A stretch of DNA of 64,000 nucleotides, taken from positions 124,001 through 188,000 of the forward strand of contig NZ_CAMFIA010000007.1 in the NCBI RefSeq assembly GCF_945952405.1. Reading direction: 5' to 3'. The notes beneath the pieces are model-generated. The model worked only from the letters and a program-made list of their open reading frames with translations. It was not told the origin of the DNA and searched no databases. The DNA is from an uncultured Stenotrophomonas sp. (GTDB taxonomy: Bacteria; Pseudomonadota; Gammaproteobacteria; Xanthomonadales; Xanthomonadaceae). The position numbers and the translations under genes were made by a program. Shown in pieces: positions 27,638 through 36,918 of the stretch (its first letter is position 1; every line of letters begins with the position of its first letter).

Positions 27638-29749
27638 ATGAAATCCACCCTCTGCCTGTTGCTTGCGAGCCTGATGACCACCACCGCCACTGCTGCCACT
27701 CCGCCCGTTCCGCCGGATGCCGCCAAGCATCCGCATGTGGTCAAGGCGCCGTTCGGCGCGACCCGCAACGACGACTACTACTGGCTGCGCGACGACAAGC
27801 GCGAGAACAAGGAAATGCTGGCCTACCTGCAGGCCGAGAACGCCTATGCCGACCAGCTGCTGGCGCCGCTCAAGCCGCTGGAGGACACCCTGTACAAGGA
27901 GATAGTCGGCCGCATCAAGCAGGACGATTCCAGCGTGCCGGCGCGTGAGCGCGGCTACTGGTACTACAGCCGCTTCGAGACCGGCCAGGACTACCCGATC
28001 CACGCGCGCCGCAAGGGCAGCATGGATGCGGCCGAGGAAATCCTGCTGGACGTCAATGCGATGGCCGCCGGCAAGGGCTATTTCAGCGTCGGTTCGATGG
28101 AAGTGAGCCAGGACAACCGGCTGCTGGCCTGGGCCGACGATGATGTCGGCCGCCGCCAGTACACCATCCGCTTCAAGGACCTGGCCAGCGGCCAGGTGCT
28201 GCCGGACGTGATCACCGGCAGCTCCGGCGACCTGGTCTGGGCCGATGACAACCGCACCGTGCTGTACGTCGAGAACGATCCGGAAACGCTGCTGACCGTG
28301 CGCGTGAAGCGGCACGTGCTGGGAACGCCGGCCAGCGCCGACACCGTGGTCTACGAAGAAAAGGACGACAGCTTCTACATGGGCATCGGCCGCACCCGCG
28401 ACGATCGCTTCATCACCATCGGCGTGCACAGCACCGTGTCTTCGGAAGAGCGCTATGCGCCGGCCAGCGATCCGACCACCTTCACCGTGCTGGCCCCGCG
28501 CCAGCGCGATGTCGAGTACGACGCCGACCATTACGATGGCCGCTGGGTGATCCGCACCAACGACGGTGCGAAGAACTTCAAGCTGGTCACCGCGCCGACC
28601 GATGCCACCTCGCGCGCGCAGTGGAAGGACTGGATCGCGCACGACGATGCGGTGTTCATCGAGGGTTTCGAGCTGTTCGACAGCTATACCGCCATCGCCG
28701 AGCGGTCCGAAGGCCTGGAGCGCATCCGCCTGCTGTTCAAGGAAGGTCGCAGCGACTACGTCAAGGCCGATGAGCCGGCCTATTCGATGGGCCTGGGCGA
28801 CAACACCGAGGCCGATACGCCGTGGCTGCGCTACGTCTACACCTCGATGACCACGCCGACCACGGTGTTCGAGCTAAACACCGCCACCGGTGAGCGCCGC
28901 CAGCTGAAGCAGCAGCCGGTGATCGGCTATGACGCATCGAAGTATGAAACCGACCGTGTCTGGATCACTGCGCGCGACGGCGTGAAGGTGCCGGTCTCGC
29001 TGGTCTACCGCAAGGGCTACCAGAAGGATGGCAAGGGCGCGCTGTTCCAGTACGCCTACGGCAGCTACGGCATGTCGATGGATCCGTATTTCAACCAGAC
29101 CGCGGTCAGCCTGCTGGACCGGGGCGTGGTGTACGCCATCGCGCATATCCGTGGTGGCCAGGAAATGGGGCGCGACTGGTACGAGAACGGCAAGCTGCTG
29201 CACAAGCAGAACACCTTCAACGACTTCATCGACGTCACCCGTGGTCTGGTGGCACAGGGCTGGGCGGCAAAGGACCGGGTGGCGGCTTCCGGCGGCAGCG
29301 CGGGTGGCCTGCTGATGGGCGCGGTGGCCAACCAGGCGCCGCAGGACTACCGGGTGATGGTGGCGCAGGTGCCGTTCGTCGACGTGGTCACCACCATGCT
29401 CGACCCGACCATCCCGCTGACCACCAACGAGTACGACGAGTGGGGCAACCCGGAGCAGAAGCAGTACTACGACTACATGCTGTCCTATTCGCCGTACGAC
29501 AACGTCCGCAGCCAGGCCTATCCGGCGCTGTTCGTCGGCACCGGGCTGTGGGATTCGCAGGTGCAGTACTGGGAGCCGGCCAAGTGGGTGGCCAAGCTGC
29601 GTGACGACAACACCGGCCATTACCCGATCCTGTTCCGGACCAACATGGAAGCCGGGCATGGCGGCAAGTCGGGGCGCTTCCAGCGCTACCGCGAGCTGTC
29701 CGAGTCGTATGCGTTCGTGCTGCAGCAGCTGGGCATCGCCCAGCCGTGA
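27638..29749 (+). CDS. ptrB: Oligopeptidase B (protease II, S9A), with signal peptide
   Basis: 703 residues. Cleaves peptides after basic residues. Nucleophile Ser is in SGGSAGGLLMG, followed by the PtrB hallmark AQVPFVDVVTTMLD and PLTTNEYDEWGNP; the acid residue is in GLWDSQV and the His in EAGHGG. E. coli PtrB is cytoplasmic, but this protein begins with a signal sequence (KSTLCLLLASLMTTTATAA), so a periplasmic site is likely. The start at 27638 has GGAG about 9 bp upstream; an ATG at 27617 is possible but would mask the signal. Confidence 0.93.
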   Translation: MKSTLCLLLASLMTTTATAATPPVPPDAAKHPHVVKAPFGATRNDDYYWLRDDKRENKEMLAYLQAENAYADQLLAPLKPLEDTLYKEIVGRIKQDDSSVPARERGYWYYSRFETGQDYPIHARRKGSMDAAEEILLDVNAMAAGKGYFSVGSMEVSQDNRLLAWADDDVGRRQYTIRFKDLASGQVLPDVITGSSGDLVWADDNRTVLYVENDPETLLTVRVKRHVLGTPASADTVVYEEKDDSFYMGIGRTRDDRFITIGVHSTVSSEERYAPASDPTTFTVLAPRQRDVEYDADHYDGRWVIRTNDGAKNFKLVTAPTDATSRAQWKDWIAHDDAVFIEGFELFDSYTAIAERSEGLERIRLLFKEGRSDYVKADEPAYSMGLGDNTEADTPWLRYVYTSMTTPTTVFELNTATGERRQLKQQPVIGYDASKYETDRVWITARDGVKVPVSLVYRKGYQKDGKGALFQYAYGSYGMSMDPYFNQTAVSLLDRGVVYAIAHIRGGQEMGRDWYENGKLLHKQNTFNDFIDVTRGLVAQGWAAKDRVAASGGSAGGLLMGAVANQAPQDYRVMVAQVPFVDVVTTMLDPTIPLTTNEYDEWGNPEQKQYYDYMLSYSPYDNVRSQAYPALFVGTGLWDSQVQYWEPAKWVAKLRDDNTGHYPILFRTNMEAGHGGKSGRFQRYRELSESYAFVLQQLGIAQP

Positions 29750-29754
29750 TGGCG

Positions 29755-29783
29755 CGGGGTGCCGGGCGTTGCCCGGCACCCCG
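29755..29783. terminator. GC-rich hairpin after ptrB
   Basis: CGGGGTGCCGGGC / GCCCGGCACCCCG, a 13-bp stem with a 3-nt loop, right after the ptrB stop. It lacks a long T-run. Confidence 0.6.
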
Positions 29784-29802
29784 AAACGGTATCCTTGCGG
29801 AC

Positions 29803-30228
29803 ATGAGCCTGCCCGAACCGCCTGCCCCTCCTGAGTCCGCCGCGCCGCCGCGCGTGGTGCGCTTCCGGTGGGCGTGGTGGCTGCTGGCCTACGTCAGCCT
29901 CGGCACCGGCATTGTCGGTATCTTCGTGCCGGGCCTGCCGACCACGGTATTCATCCTGATCTCGGCCTGGGCCGCCTCGCGCGGTTCCGAGCGCCTGCAC
30001 AACTGGCTGCTGCAGCACCCGCGCTTCGGCCCGGCCATCGCCAACTGGCAGGCGCATGGTGCGGTCAGCCGCTATGGCAAGTGGATGGCCACGATCACCA
30101 TGGCGGTGTGTGCCGGCATCATGCTGTGGTGCGTGCCGATCGCCTGGGTGAAGTGGTTCTCGATCGGCAGCATGACCGTGGTGGCGATCTGGTTGTGGAC
30201 CCGGCCGCTGCCACCGCCGGAGCGGTAG
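29803..30228 (+). CDS. DUF454 (YbaN) family inner-membrane protein
   Basis: 141 residues. Family motif GTGIVGIFVPGLPTTVFIL at about 35-53 lies in the first membrane helix, followed by the cytoplasmic segment ERLHNWLLQHPRFGPAI and two further helices. Function unknown in the family. Stand-alone, just before lptM. Confidence 0.88.
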   Translation: MSLPEPPAPPESAAPPRVVRFRWAWWLLAYVSLGTGIVGIFVPGLPTTVFILISAWAASRGSERLHNWLLQHPRFGPAIANWQAHGAVSRYGKWMATITMAVCAGIMLWCVPIAWVKWFSIGSMTVVAIWLWTRPLPPPER

Positions 30229-30297
30229 CGCGGGCCGCCGGCCGGCACCCCGATCCTCTGCACCAACCGCTCAGCCGCCAATGGCTATACTCGGGGC

Positions 30298-30570
30298 ATG
30301 AAGATCCCCCATCGAAACGCCATCCTGATTCCGCTGGCAGCGGCCTCGCTGCTGTTCCTCGCCGCCTGCGGCAACAAGGGCCCGCTGGTGCTGCCGCAGA
30401 AGCCGGTGCCGGTGGAAGAAACCGTCGAGCCTGCAGCCGAGCCCGCCAGCGAGGCGACCCCGGCGGCGACCCAGGGCAGCGGCACGCCGGCCACCACCGT
30501 GGACCCGGCCGCAGCGGCGGCGCAGCCGGCGCCTGCGCCCGCGAAGAAGGCGGGCGGCGGGAATGAGTAA
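30298..30570 (+). CDS. lptM: LptM (YifL)-like outer-membrane lipoprotein
   Basis: 90 residues: signal peptide with lipobox LAAC (Cys24) followed at once by GNKGPLVLP, the invariant LptM signature. The rest is a Pro/Ala/Glu-rich unstructured tail, longer than in E. coli (67 residues in total there). LptM assists maturation of the LPS translocon protein LptD. As in E. coli it precedes dapF, with an 8-bp overlap. Confidence 0.9.
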   Translation: MKIPHRNAILIPLAAASLLFLAACGNKGPLVLPQKPVPVEETVEPAAEPASEATPAATQGSGTPATTVDPAAAAAQPAPAPAKKAGGGNE

Positions 30571-31414
30571 GGCCGGCTCCAAGGCCCTGCGCTTCAGCAA
30601 GATGCATGGCGCGGGCAACGATTTCGTAGTGATCGACCTGCGTGACGGTACGTTGCCGCCCACGCCCGAACTGGCTGCGCGCCTGGCCGACCGCCACACC
30701 GGTGTCGGCTGCGATCAGATCCTGACCATCGAGGCACCACGCGCGGACGGCTCGGTGGCCTCGTACCGGATCTGGAACGCCGATGGCTCCAACTCCGAGC
30801 AGTGCGGCAACGGCGCGCGCTGCATTGCCGCCTGGCTGGTGCGCGAGGGCAGTGCGCAGGGCGATGCGTTCGTCATCGACAGCCCGCTGGCCAGCCACCC
30901 GGTCAGCGTGCTCGGCGACGGCCAGTTCGCCGTGACCATGGGCGTGCCTGCCTTCGAGCCGGCCCAGGTGCCGCTGATGGGCTTCGCCCACGCACGCGAG
31001 GAATACCTGCTGCCGCTGCAGGGCGAGAGCGTACGTTTCGCCGCGGTGTCGATGGGCAACCCGCATGCGGTGATCGAAGTGGGCCTGATCGATGCCGCGC
31101 CGGTCGAGCGCGTCGGATCGCTGCTGCAGCAGCACGCCTCGTTCCCGCGTTCGGTGAACGTGGGCTTCACCCAGGTGATGAGCCCGGCCCATGCGCGCCT
31201 GCGCGTGTTCGAGCGCGGCGTCGGCGAAACCCTGGCCTGCGGTAGCGGCGCCTGCGCCGCCGCGGTGACCCTGATGCAGCGCGGCCGCCTGCAGCGCGAT
31301 GCACGCATCAGCCTGCCCGGCGGCGACCTGCGCATCCAGTGGCCGGGCGACGGCCAGCCGGTGGTGATGGCCGGCCCGACCGCATTCGTCTTCGAAGGGG
31401 AGTGGATCGCATGA
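30563..31414 (+). CDS. dapF: Diaminopimelate epimerase
   Basis: Interconverts LL- and meso-diaminopimelate for lysine and peptidoglycan synthesis. 283 residues. The two catalytic cysteines are in EQCGNGARC and [11 protein letters not shown], and the N-terminal [13 protein letters not shown] is diagnostic. It overlaps lptM by 8 bp and the DUF484 gene by 4 bp. Confidence 0.97.
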   Translation: MSKAGSKALRFSKMHGAGNDFVVIDLRDGTLPPTPELAARLADRHTGVGCDQILTIEAPRADGSVASYRIWNADGSNSEQCGNGARCIAAWLVREGSAQGDAFVIDSPLASHPVSVLGDGQFAVTMGVPAFEPAQVPLMGFAHAREEYLLPLQGESVRFAAVSMGNPHAVIEVGLIDAAPVERVGSLLQQHASFPRSVNVGFTQVMSPAHARLRVFERGVGETLACGSGACAAAVTLMQRGRLQRDARISLPGGDLRIQWPGDGQPVVMAGPTAFVFEGEWIA

Positions 31415-32085
31415 CCGACACCGTCGACAAGCTCGGCTCCCACGAAGTCGCTGCCTGGCTGCGGCGTCATCCGGGCTTCCTCAAGCAGTTCCCCGACCTG
31501 GCGCTGACCCTGGTGGTGCCGCGCGACGACGGTCCGACCGCGTCGCTGGCCAGCTACCAGCTGGAAGTGCTGCGCGAGAAGAACCGCGAGCTGGCGCGAC
31601 GGTTGGCCGACCTGGGCGCCACCGCCCAGGTCAATGAACGGCTGGCGGTGCGCACGCACCAGCTGACCCTGGCCCTGATGAAGCAGGGCAACGCGGCCGA
31701 TACCCTGCGCGCGATGGCCGCATCGCTGCAGGAAGACTTTGCCGGCGACCTGGTGCGGCTGGTGGTGCATGCGCCGGTGGCCGGGCTCGAGCAGGCCGAC
31801 TGGCTGCAGGTGATCGCCGCCGATGATCCAGCACTGGAGCCGTTCCGCGATTGCCTGAAGGACGGTGAGCCGATCTGCGGCCGCCTGCAGCCGGAAAAGA
31901 ACGCCGTGCTGTACGGGGTGCGCAGTGAGGAAGTGCAGACCACCGCACTGTTGCCGCTGCCGGGCGTGGGCCTGATCGCGGTCGGCAGCCACGATCCGAA
32001 CCGCTTCTACCCGGGCATGGGCACGCTGTTCCTGCGCATGATGGGTGATGCCCTGGCCACCGGCCTGAAGCGCTTCCCGGGCTGA
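31411..32085 (+). CDS. DUF484 family protein (YigA-like)
   Basis: 224 residues. N-terminal [19 protein letters not shown] is the family hallmark, followed by a coiled-coil segment (about 50-80) and a GAF-like C-terminal domain ([21 protein letters not shown]). It is always found between dapF and xerC in related bacteria, but its role is not established. ATGA overlap with dapF. Confidence 0.92.
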   Translation: MTDTVDKLGSHEVAAWLRRHPGFLKQFPDLALTLVVPRDDGPTASLASYQLEVLREKNRELARRLADLGATAQVNERLAVRTHQLTLALMKQGNAADTLRAMAASLQEDFAGDLVRLVVHAPVAGLEQADWLQVIAADDPALEPFRDCLKDGEPICGRLQPEKNAVLYGVRSEEVQTTALLPLPGVGLIAVGSHDPNRFYPGMGTLFLRMMGDALATGLKRFPG

Positions 32086-32098
32086 GCAGGACACGACG

Positions 32099-33001
32099 AT
32101 GAGCGCGGTTCAGGCGTTCCTGCAGCACCTGCAGGTGGAGCGGCGGATGTCGGCGCATACGCTCGATGCCTACCGCCGTGATCTGGACGCGCTGTCGGTG
32201 TGGGCCGAGCCGCGTGGCGTGGAGGTGGAGGCACTCGATGCCGACGCGGTGCGCCAGTTCGTTGCCGATGAGCACCGTCGTGGGCTGTCGGCCAAGAGCC
32301 TGCAGCGGCGGTTGTCGGCCTGCCGCAGCTTCTACGCGTGGTTGCTCAAGCACGGGCGCATCGAGGCCAGTCCGGCGGCGACGCTGAAGGCCCCGCGTGC
32401 GCCGCGCCGGTTGCCGCAGGTCCTCGATGCCGATGAAGCGGTGCAGCTGGTCGAGCTGGAACCGGAAGGCGAACTCGGTCGGCGCGACCGCGCGCTGCTG
32501 GAACTGTTCTATTCCTCCGGCCTGCGCCTGAGCGAAGTCTGCGCGCTGACCTGGCGCGACCTGGACTTCGCCAGCGGGCTGGTCAATGTACTGGGCAAGG
32601 GCAACCGCCAGCGCCGGGTGCCGTTCGGCCGTCCGGCGCGCGAAGCACTGCAGGCGTGGCGTGCGGAAAGCGGCGGCGGGCCGGCTTCGCCGGTGTTTCC
32701 CGGCCGCAACGGGCCGATCAGCCAGCGTGCGGTGCAGATCCGCATCCGCCAGCTGGCGCAGCGCCAGGGCCTGTTCAAGCACGTGCACCCGCACATGCTG
32801 CGGCACAGTTTCGCCAGCCACATCCTGGAGTCGTCCGGCGATCTGCGCGGGGTGCAGGAGCTGCTCGGCCATGCCGACATCGCCACCACCCAGATCTATA
32901 CCCATCTCGATTTCCAGCACCTGGCCAAGGTCTACGACGCGGCGCATCCGCGCGCCAAGCGCCGCAGCCGTGCCGACACGCCCGACGACAAGGCTGAATA
33001 G
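32099..33001 (+). CDS. xerC: Tyrosine recombinase XerC
   Basis: Resolves chromosome dimers at dif together with XerD. 300 residues with an N-terminal SAM-like DNA-binding domain (1-90) and all catalytic residues present: Arg143, Lys167, His232, Arg235, His258 and Tyr267 (TTQIYTHLD). It is the last gene of the lptM-dapF-DUF484-xerC operon, 13 bp after DUF484. Confidence 0.96.
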   Translation: MSAVQAFLQHLQVERRMSAHTLDAYRRDLDALSVWAEPRGVEVEALDADAVRQFVADEHRRGLSAKSLQRRLSACRSFYAWLLKHGRIEASPAATLKAPRAPRRLPQVLDADEAVQLVELEPEGELGRRDRALLELFYSSGLRLSEVCALTWRDLDFASGLVNVLGKGNRQRRVPFGRPAREALQAWRAESGGGPASPVFPGRNGPISQRAVQIRIRQLAQRQGLFKHVHPHMLRHSFASHILESSGDLRGVQELLGHADIATTQIYTHLDFQHLAKVYDAAHPRAKRRSRADTPDDKAE

Positions 33002-33008
33002 CACGCCC

Positions 33009-33022
33009 TTGATCTGGATCAG
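33009..33022. promoter_or_regulatory. FNR/CRP-family box upstream of DUF3079 gene
   Basis: TTGAT-CTGG-ATCAG matches the FNR/Anr consensus TTGAT-N4-ATCAA at 9 of 10 positions. It is centred about 63 bp before the DUF3079 start, a distance that fits activation at about -41. Confidence 0.5.
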
Positions 33023-33078
33023 GGCAGCGCAGGTGCCGCCGGTGCATCGTGGCCGCAGGCCACCAGGACACCGGCAGC

Positions 33079-33279
33079 ATGGCAAAGCCGATTCCATTGC
33101 ATCCCCGCCACCCCGAGCGCATCTGCTGGGGCTGTGACCGCTACTGCGCGGCGGACGCGCTGGCCTGCGGCAATGGGTCCGGGCGTACCCAGCACCCGAT
33201 CGAGACGCAGGGTGAAGACTGGTACATCGCCTGGGGTATCGAGCCGAATCCGGACCGGCCTTCGCAGGCAAAACGTTGA
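33079..33279 (+). CDS. DUF3079 family small protein
   Basis: 66 residues with the family core [22 protein letters not shown]: CxxC plus two further Cys suggest a small zinc or Fe-S protein. Start chosen at MAKPIPLHP (33079); an upstream in-frame ATG at 33049 lacks family similarity. The FNR-type box upstream and the Cys cluster would fit a redox-linked role, which is inference. Confidence 0.85.
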   Translation: MAKPIPLHPRHPERICWGCDRYCAADALACGNGSGRTQHPIETQGEDWYIAWGIEPNPDRPSQAKR

Positions 33280-33397
33280 ACGGCAGGCGTTCCACGTTCG
33301 GGCGGTGGGGTCCGCGCGCATTGCGATGCGCTCGTTGGAACGGCGCCCTCTGTCCATGGGGCGCGGCCAAGCGCTGAACGGCAGCCATCCGCACAGG

Positions 33398-33426
33398 CTT
33401 GATCGCACCCAGCGCTGTCCCCATGT
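33398..33426 (+). promoter_or_regulatory. Sigma-32-like heat-shock promoter of hslVU
   Basis: -35 CTTGATC (33398-33404) and -10 CCCCATGT (33419-33426) with a 14-bp spacer. This resembles the RpoH consensus CTTGAAA / CCCCATNT and lies about 25 bp upstream of the hslV start, as expected for a heat-shock protease operon. Confidence 0.75.
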
Positions 33427-33451
33427 CCCGGGAACAGCTATCGGAGGCCGC

Positions 33452-34003
33452 ATGGACCCCAGTCAGAACCCCAACGTTTTCCACGCCACCACCATCGTCT
33501 GCGTCCGTCGCGGCGAGCATGTGGCCATTGCCGGCGATGGCCAGGTCACGCTGGGCCACACCGTGATGAAGGGCAATGCGCGCAAGGTGCGCCGCCTGGG
33601 CCGTGATGGCCAGGTGCTGGCCGGCTTCGCCGGTGCCGCTGCCGATGCCTTCACCCTGTTCGAGCTGTTCGAGGCCAAGCTGGAAAAGCATGGCCAGCTG
33701 CAGCGCGCTGCGGTCGAACTGGCCAAGGATTGGCGCACCGAGCGCCGCCTCGGCAAGCTCGAAGCGCTGCTGGCGGTGGCCGACAAGGAAACCTCGCTGA
33801 TCATCAGCGGCACCGGTGATGTGATCGAGCCGGAAGACGGCATCATCGCCATCGGTTCCGGTGGTTCCTACGCACTGTCGGCCGCCCGCGCGCTGATGGC
33901 GCACACCGAACTGGATGCGCGCACCATTGCCAGCGAAGCGATCGGCATTGCCGGCGACATCTGCATCTACACCAACCGCAACGTGGTGGTCGAAGAGCTG
34001 TGA
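33452..34003 (+). CDS. hslV: ATP-dependent protease peptidase subunit HslV
   Basis: 183 residues. Forms the proteolytic dodecamer that works with HslU. The N-terminal nucleophile is the first Thr of TTIVCVRR at residue 13, so a 12-residue leader ([12 protein letters not shown]) must be removed; in E. coli only Met is removed. No start codon lies closer. Other markers are [21 protein letters not shown] and the C-terminal GDICIYTN. Confidence 0.96.
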   Translation: MDPSQNPNVFHATTIVCVRRGEHVAIAGDGQVTLGHTVMKGNARKVRRLGRDGQVLAGFAGAAADAFTLFELFEAKLEKHGQLQRAAVELAKDWRTERRLGKLEALLAVADKETSLIISGTGDVIEPEDGIIAIGSGGSYALSAARALMAHTELDARTIASEAIGIAGDICIYTNRNVVVEEL

Positions 34004-34004
34004 G

Positions 34005-34082
34005 GGTCGTGCCGGCCGCTGGCCGGCAACCCCATGGCCCTGGACACACGTGCCAGGTCGCCGGCCAACGGCCGGCGCTACC
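34005..34082. repeat. Inverted SMAG pair between hslV and hslU
   Basis: TGCCGGCCGCTGGCCGGCAA (34010-34029) faces GCCGGCCAACGGCCGGCGCT (34060-34079). The pair fills most of the 103-bp hslV-hslU gap and could form a strong hairpin in the shared mRNA. Confidence 0.85.
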
Positions 34083-34106
34083 GACAACGAATCCGTGAGC
34101 ACATCC

Positions 34107-35483
34107 ATGTCGAAGATCGAAGTTTCCTCCGCCACCATGACGCCGCGCGAGATCGTGCAGGAGCTGGACCGGCACATCGTCGGCCAGCACGACGCCAAGC
34201 GCGCCGTGGCCATCGCCCTGCGCAACCGCTGGCGCCGCATGCAGCTGCCGGCCGAGCTGCGCAATGAAGTGATGCCGAAGAACATCCTGATGATCGGTCC
34301 GACCGGTGTCGGCAAGACCGAGATCGCGCGCCGCCTGGCCACCCTGGCCAACGCGCCGTTCGTGAAGGTCGAAGCGACCCGCTTCACCGAGGTCGGCTAT
34401 GTCGGCAAGGATGTCGAGCAGATCATCCGCGATCTGGCCGATACCGCCGTCAAGCTGTACCGCGAACAGGCCAAGGTGCGTGTGCGCACCCAGGCCGAAG
34501 AGCGCGCCGAAGACCGCATCCTCGATGCACTGATGCCGCGCCGCAGCGGTGGCATCGGTTTCGATCCGGAAGTGGCACGCAACGAGCCGTCGGCGCAGGA
34601 CAACGAGACCCGCATCAAGTTCCGCAAGATGCTGCGCAATGGCGAACTGGACGAGCGCGAGATCGAGCTCGACCTGGCGGCCAACGTCAGCATGGACATC
34701 ATGACCCCGCCGGGCATGGAGGAAATGGGCCAGCAGCTGAAGTCGATGTTCGCCAACCTCGGTGGCGGTGCCAAGGCGCACAAGCGCACGCTGACCATCA
34801 AGGCCGCGCGTCCGCTGCTGATCGAGGAAGAGGCCGGCAAGCTGGTCAACGAGGACGATATCCGCAGTGCGGCGATCGAGGCCTGCGAACAGCATGGCAT
34901 CGTCTTCATCGACGAGATCGACAAGGTCGCCAAGCGCGCCGATGCCGGTTCGTCCGGCGGTGATGTCTCGCGCGAAGGCGTGCAGCGCGACCTGCTGCCG
35001 CTGGTGGAAGGCTCCAACGTGTCCACCAAGTACGGCACCATCAAGACCGACCACATCCTGTTCATCGCCTCCGGTGCGTTCCACCTGGCCAAGCCCAGCG
35101 ACCTGATTCCGGAGCTGCAGGGCCGCTTCCCGATCCGTGTCGAACTGGGAGCACTGAGCAAGGGTGATTTCGTCCGCATCCTGACCGAGCCGAAGGCGGC
35201 GCTGACCAAGCAGTACGAAGCGCTGCTGGCCACCGAAGGCGTCAAGGTCAGCTTCGCGACCGATGCCATCGAGCGTCTGGCCGAGATCGCCTTCCAGGTC
35301 AACGAGCGCCAGGAGAACATCGGTGCGCGGCGCCTGCATACCGTGCTCGAGCGCCTGCTGGATTCGCTCAGCTACGAAGCGCCGGACCGTGATGGCGAGA
35401 CCCTGGCCATCGACAGTGCCTACGTCGATGCGCACCTGGGCGAGCTGGTGCAGGACCCGGACCTGAGCCGCTACATCCTGTAA
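34107..35483 (+). CDS. hslU: ATP-dependent protease ATPase subunit HslU
   Basis: 458-residue AAA+ unfoldase. N terminus [17 protein letters not shown], Walker A GPTGVGKT (64-71), the sequence [13 protein letters not shown], an I-domain inserted at about 110-250, Walker [10 protein letters not shown] near 265, and the C-terminal DLSRYIL tail that docks into HslV. A GTG at 34095 is an alternative start. Co-transcribed with hslV. Confidence 0.96.
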   Translation: MSKIEVSSATMTPREIVQELDRHIVGQHDAKRAVAIALRNRWRRMQLPAELRNEVMPKNILMIGPTGVGKTEIARRLATLANAPFVKVEATRFTEVGYVGKDVEQIIRDLADTAVKLYREQAKVRVRTQAEERAEDRILDALMPRRSGGIGFDPEVARNEPSAQDNETRIKFRKMLRNGELDEREIELDLAANVSMDIMTPPGMEEMGQQLKSMFANLGGGAKAHKRTLTIKAARPLLIEEEAGKLVNEDDIRSAAIEACEQHGIVFIDEIDKVAKRADAGSSGGDVSREGVQRDLLPLVEGSNVSTKYGTIKTDHILFIASGAFHLAKPSDLIPELQGRFPIRVELGALSKGDFVRILTEPKAALTKQYEALLATEGVKVSFATDAIERLAEIAFQVNERQENIGARRLHTVLERLLDSLSYEAPDRDGETLAIDSAYVDAHLGELVQDPDLSRYIL

Positions 35484-35491
35484 CGCCCGAT

Positions 35492-35529
35492 GGGGTCGGA
35501 TCCCTCGCCGTGGCGACGGCGCTGACCCC
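35492..35529. repeat. GGTCGGATCCCT inverted repeat, copy 2
   Basis: GGGGTCGGATCCCT begins at 35492 and the inverted GCTGACCCC ends at 35529, with an inner GCCGT/ACGGC stem. It shares GATCCCT and GCTGACCCCG with the element at 27562. Confidence 0.65.
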
Positions 35530-35541
35530 GCTCGCTGCGAC

Positions 35542-35571
35542 AGCAAAGGCCGCCACATGGCGGCCTTTGCT
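35542..35571. terminator. Terminator between hslU and the oxidoreductase gene
   Basis: Perfect 13-bp stem AGCAAAGGCCGCC / GGCGGCCTTTGCT with an ACAT loop, between converging genes. Confidence 0.9.
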
Positions 35572-35579
35572 GTTGGCGG

Positions 35580-36572
35580 TCAGCGCGATTGCCGAGTGCG
35601 ATAGGCCTGCAGTACCTGGTCGATCACCGCACTGGTGCGGGCGGCGCTGATGCCGTTCGAGGGCGAGTGCCCGTTGCCGCGCAGTTCGTCCACGAGGGCG
35701 GCGATCAACGGTTGCTGGATCGACGGCGGATTGGGGAGGTCGAATGTCTGCACGCCCGCTTCCGTTTCCAGCTCCACCGGAACGTCCTCGAAGGTGGCAA
35801 AGCGCAGCTGCCCACGGTCGCCGGTGATCTCGATCTCATCCTGGCGGCGGAACGCGCAGAAGCTCCATTGCGCGATGCCGTGCGCCCCCGTCCCGGTGCG
35901 GAAGCACATCGAGACGCTGTCCTCGGCGGGGTAGGCGCCGGACAGCGAACTGGCCAGGCCGCGCACATCGGTCAGCGGCCCCAGCAGATGATCCAGCAGG
36001 TCCAGGGTGTGCGAGCCCAGGTCGACGAACAGACCGCCGCCGGCGATCGCGGGGTTGGTCCGCCAGAAGTCCGGCGATGCGGCGTTCACCGAATGTGGCC
36101 GATGCAGGGTCGCGCGCACGCTGCGCGCGGTGCCGATCGCGCCGCTGTCCAGCAGCTGCTTCACCTGTGCGAAGCGGGGCAGGGCACGGCGGTAGTAGGC
36201 CACGAACACGGGCACACCGCTGCGCGCGCTGGCCGCGATGATGCGCTGGCACTCGTCGTGGTCCATGGCCATCGGTTTTTCGATGTAGACCGGCTTGCCG
36301 GCAGCGATCGCCTGCAGTGCGTACTGCATGTGCGTGGAGGGCGGTGTTGCGACGTACACCGCGTTCACCTCCGGATCGGCGATGAGTGCATCGGCATCGG
36401 CATACCAGCGGGGAATCGCGTGGCGCTGTGCGTAGTCCTCGGCCAATGCGGCATTGCGGCGCATGACCGCCGCCACCCGTGAGCCGGGTGTGCTGGCCAG
36501 GGCGGGACCGCTCTTCTTCTCGGTGACGCTGCCGCAGCCGATGAAGCCCCACACCACGTTGTCCAAGTACAT
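35580..36572 (-). CDS. Gfo/Idh/MocA-family oxidoreductase
   Basis: 330 residues. Rossmann motif GFIGCGSVTEKK at about 9-20, then the family signature VYIEKPMAMDHDEC (EKP at about 98) and YYRRALPRF. The C-terminal alpha/beta domain contains GGGLFVDLGSHTLDLL. An NAD(P)-dependent sugar or inositol dehydrogenase is likely; the substrate is not evident and the gene has no metabolic neighbours. Confidence 0.9.
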   Translation of the reverse strand: MYLDNVVWGFIGCGSVTEKKSGPALASTPGSRVAAVMRRNAALAEDYAQRHAIPRWYADADALIADPEVNAVYVATPPSTHMQYALQAIAAGKPVYIEKPMAMDHDECQRIIAASARSGVPVFVAYYRRALPRFAQVKQLLDSGAIGTARSVRATLHRPHSVNAASPDFWRTNPAIAGGGLFVDLGSHTLDLLDHLLGPLTDVRGLASSLSGAYPAEDSVSMCFRTGTGAHGIAQWSFCAFRRQDEIEITGDRGQLRFATFEDVPVELETEAGVQTFDLPNPPSIQQPLIAALVDELRGNGHSPSNGISAARTSAVIDQVLQAYRTRQSR

Positions 36573-36918
36573 CGCTGTATTTCCGGGGAAGGAAACAACA
36601 GTGTAGGCACACGCCCACCACGCTCAACGCAGCAGGGCGCGCAAGCGCTCGATGCCGGGCCGGAAAGCAGGTGTCGGCAGGCGGGAATCGGCATGCCTGA
36701 CACGGCGGCGGCGGAGCTCGGCCCTTGCGCTTGCGGCAGGTAGGTTGCAGAGGGAGGGATGCCGATGGCGGGCTCTCCCGCGTTGCCGCCGCATCGCATC
36801 CCGCCGCGTTCGATCAGTCACTTGCGGCGGAGGATGAACTGCCCGCGTTGACGGCCGTCGATCACGTTGATTGCGACAGATCGCACAGTGTCGGCCGCCG
36901 CAGCGGCAGCAATGCCGC
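36573..36918. other. Gene-free stretch between the oxidoreductase and smeT
   Basis: 346 bp with short overlapping frames in several phases, all Arg-rich and without ribosome-binding sites. A 7-bp hairpin AGCGGCA-GCAA-TGCCGCT (36902-36919) touching the smeT stop is a possible terminator for smeT. Nothing else was recognised. Confidence 0.5.

Noticed and set aside
36573..36918. Short Arg-rich frames on both strands between the oxidoreductase gene and smeT.
   Set aside because: No ribosome-binding sites, overlapping phases and poor composition; treated as non-coding.
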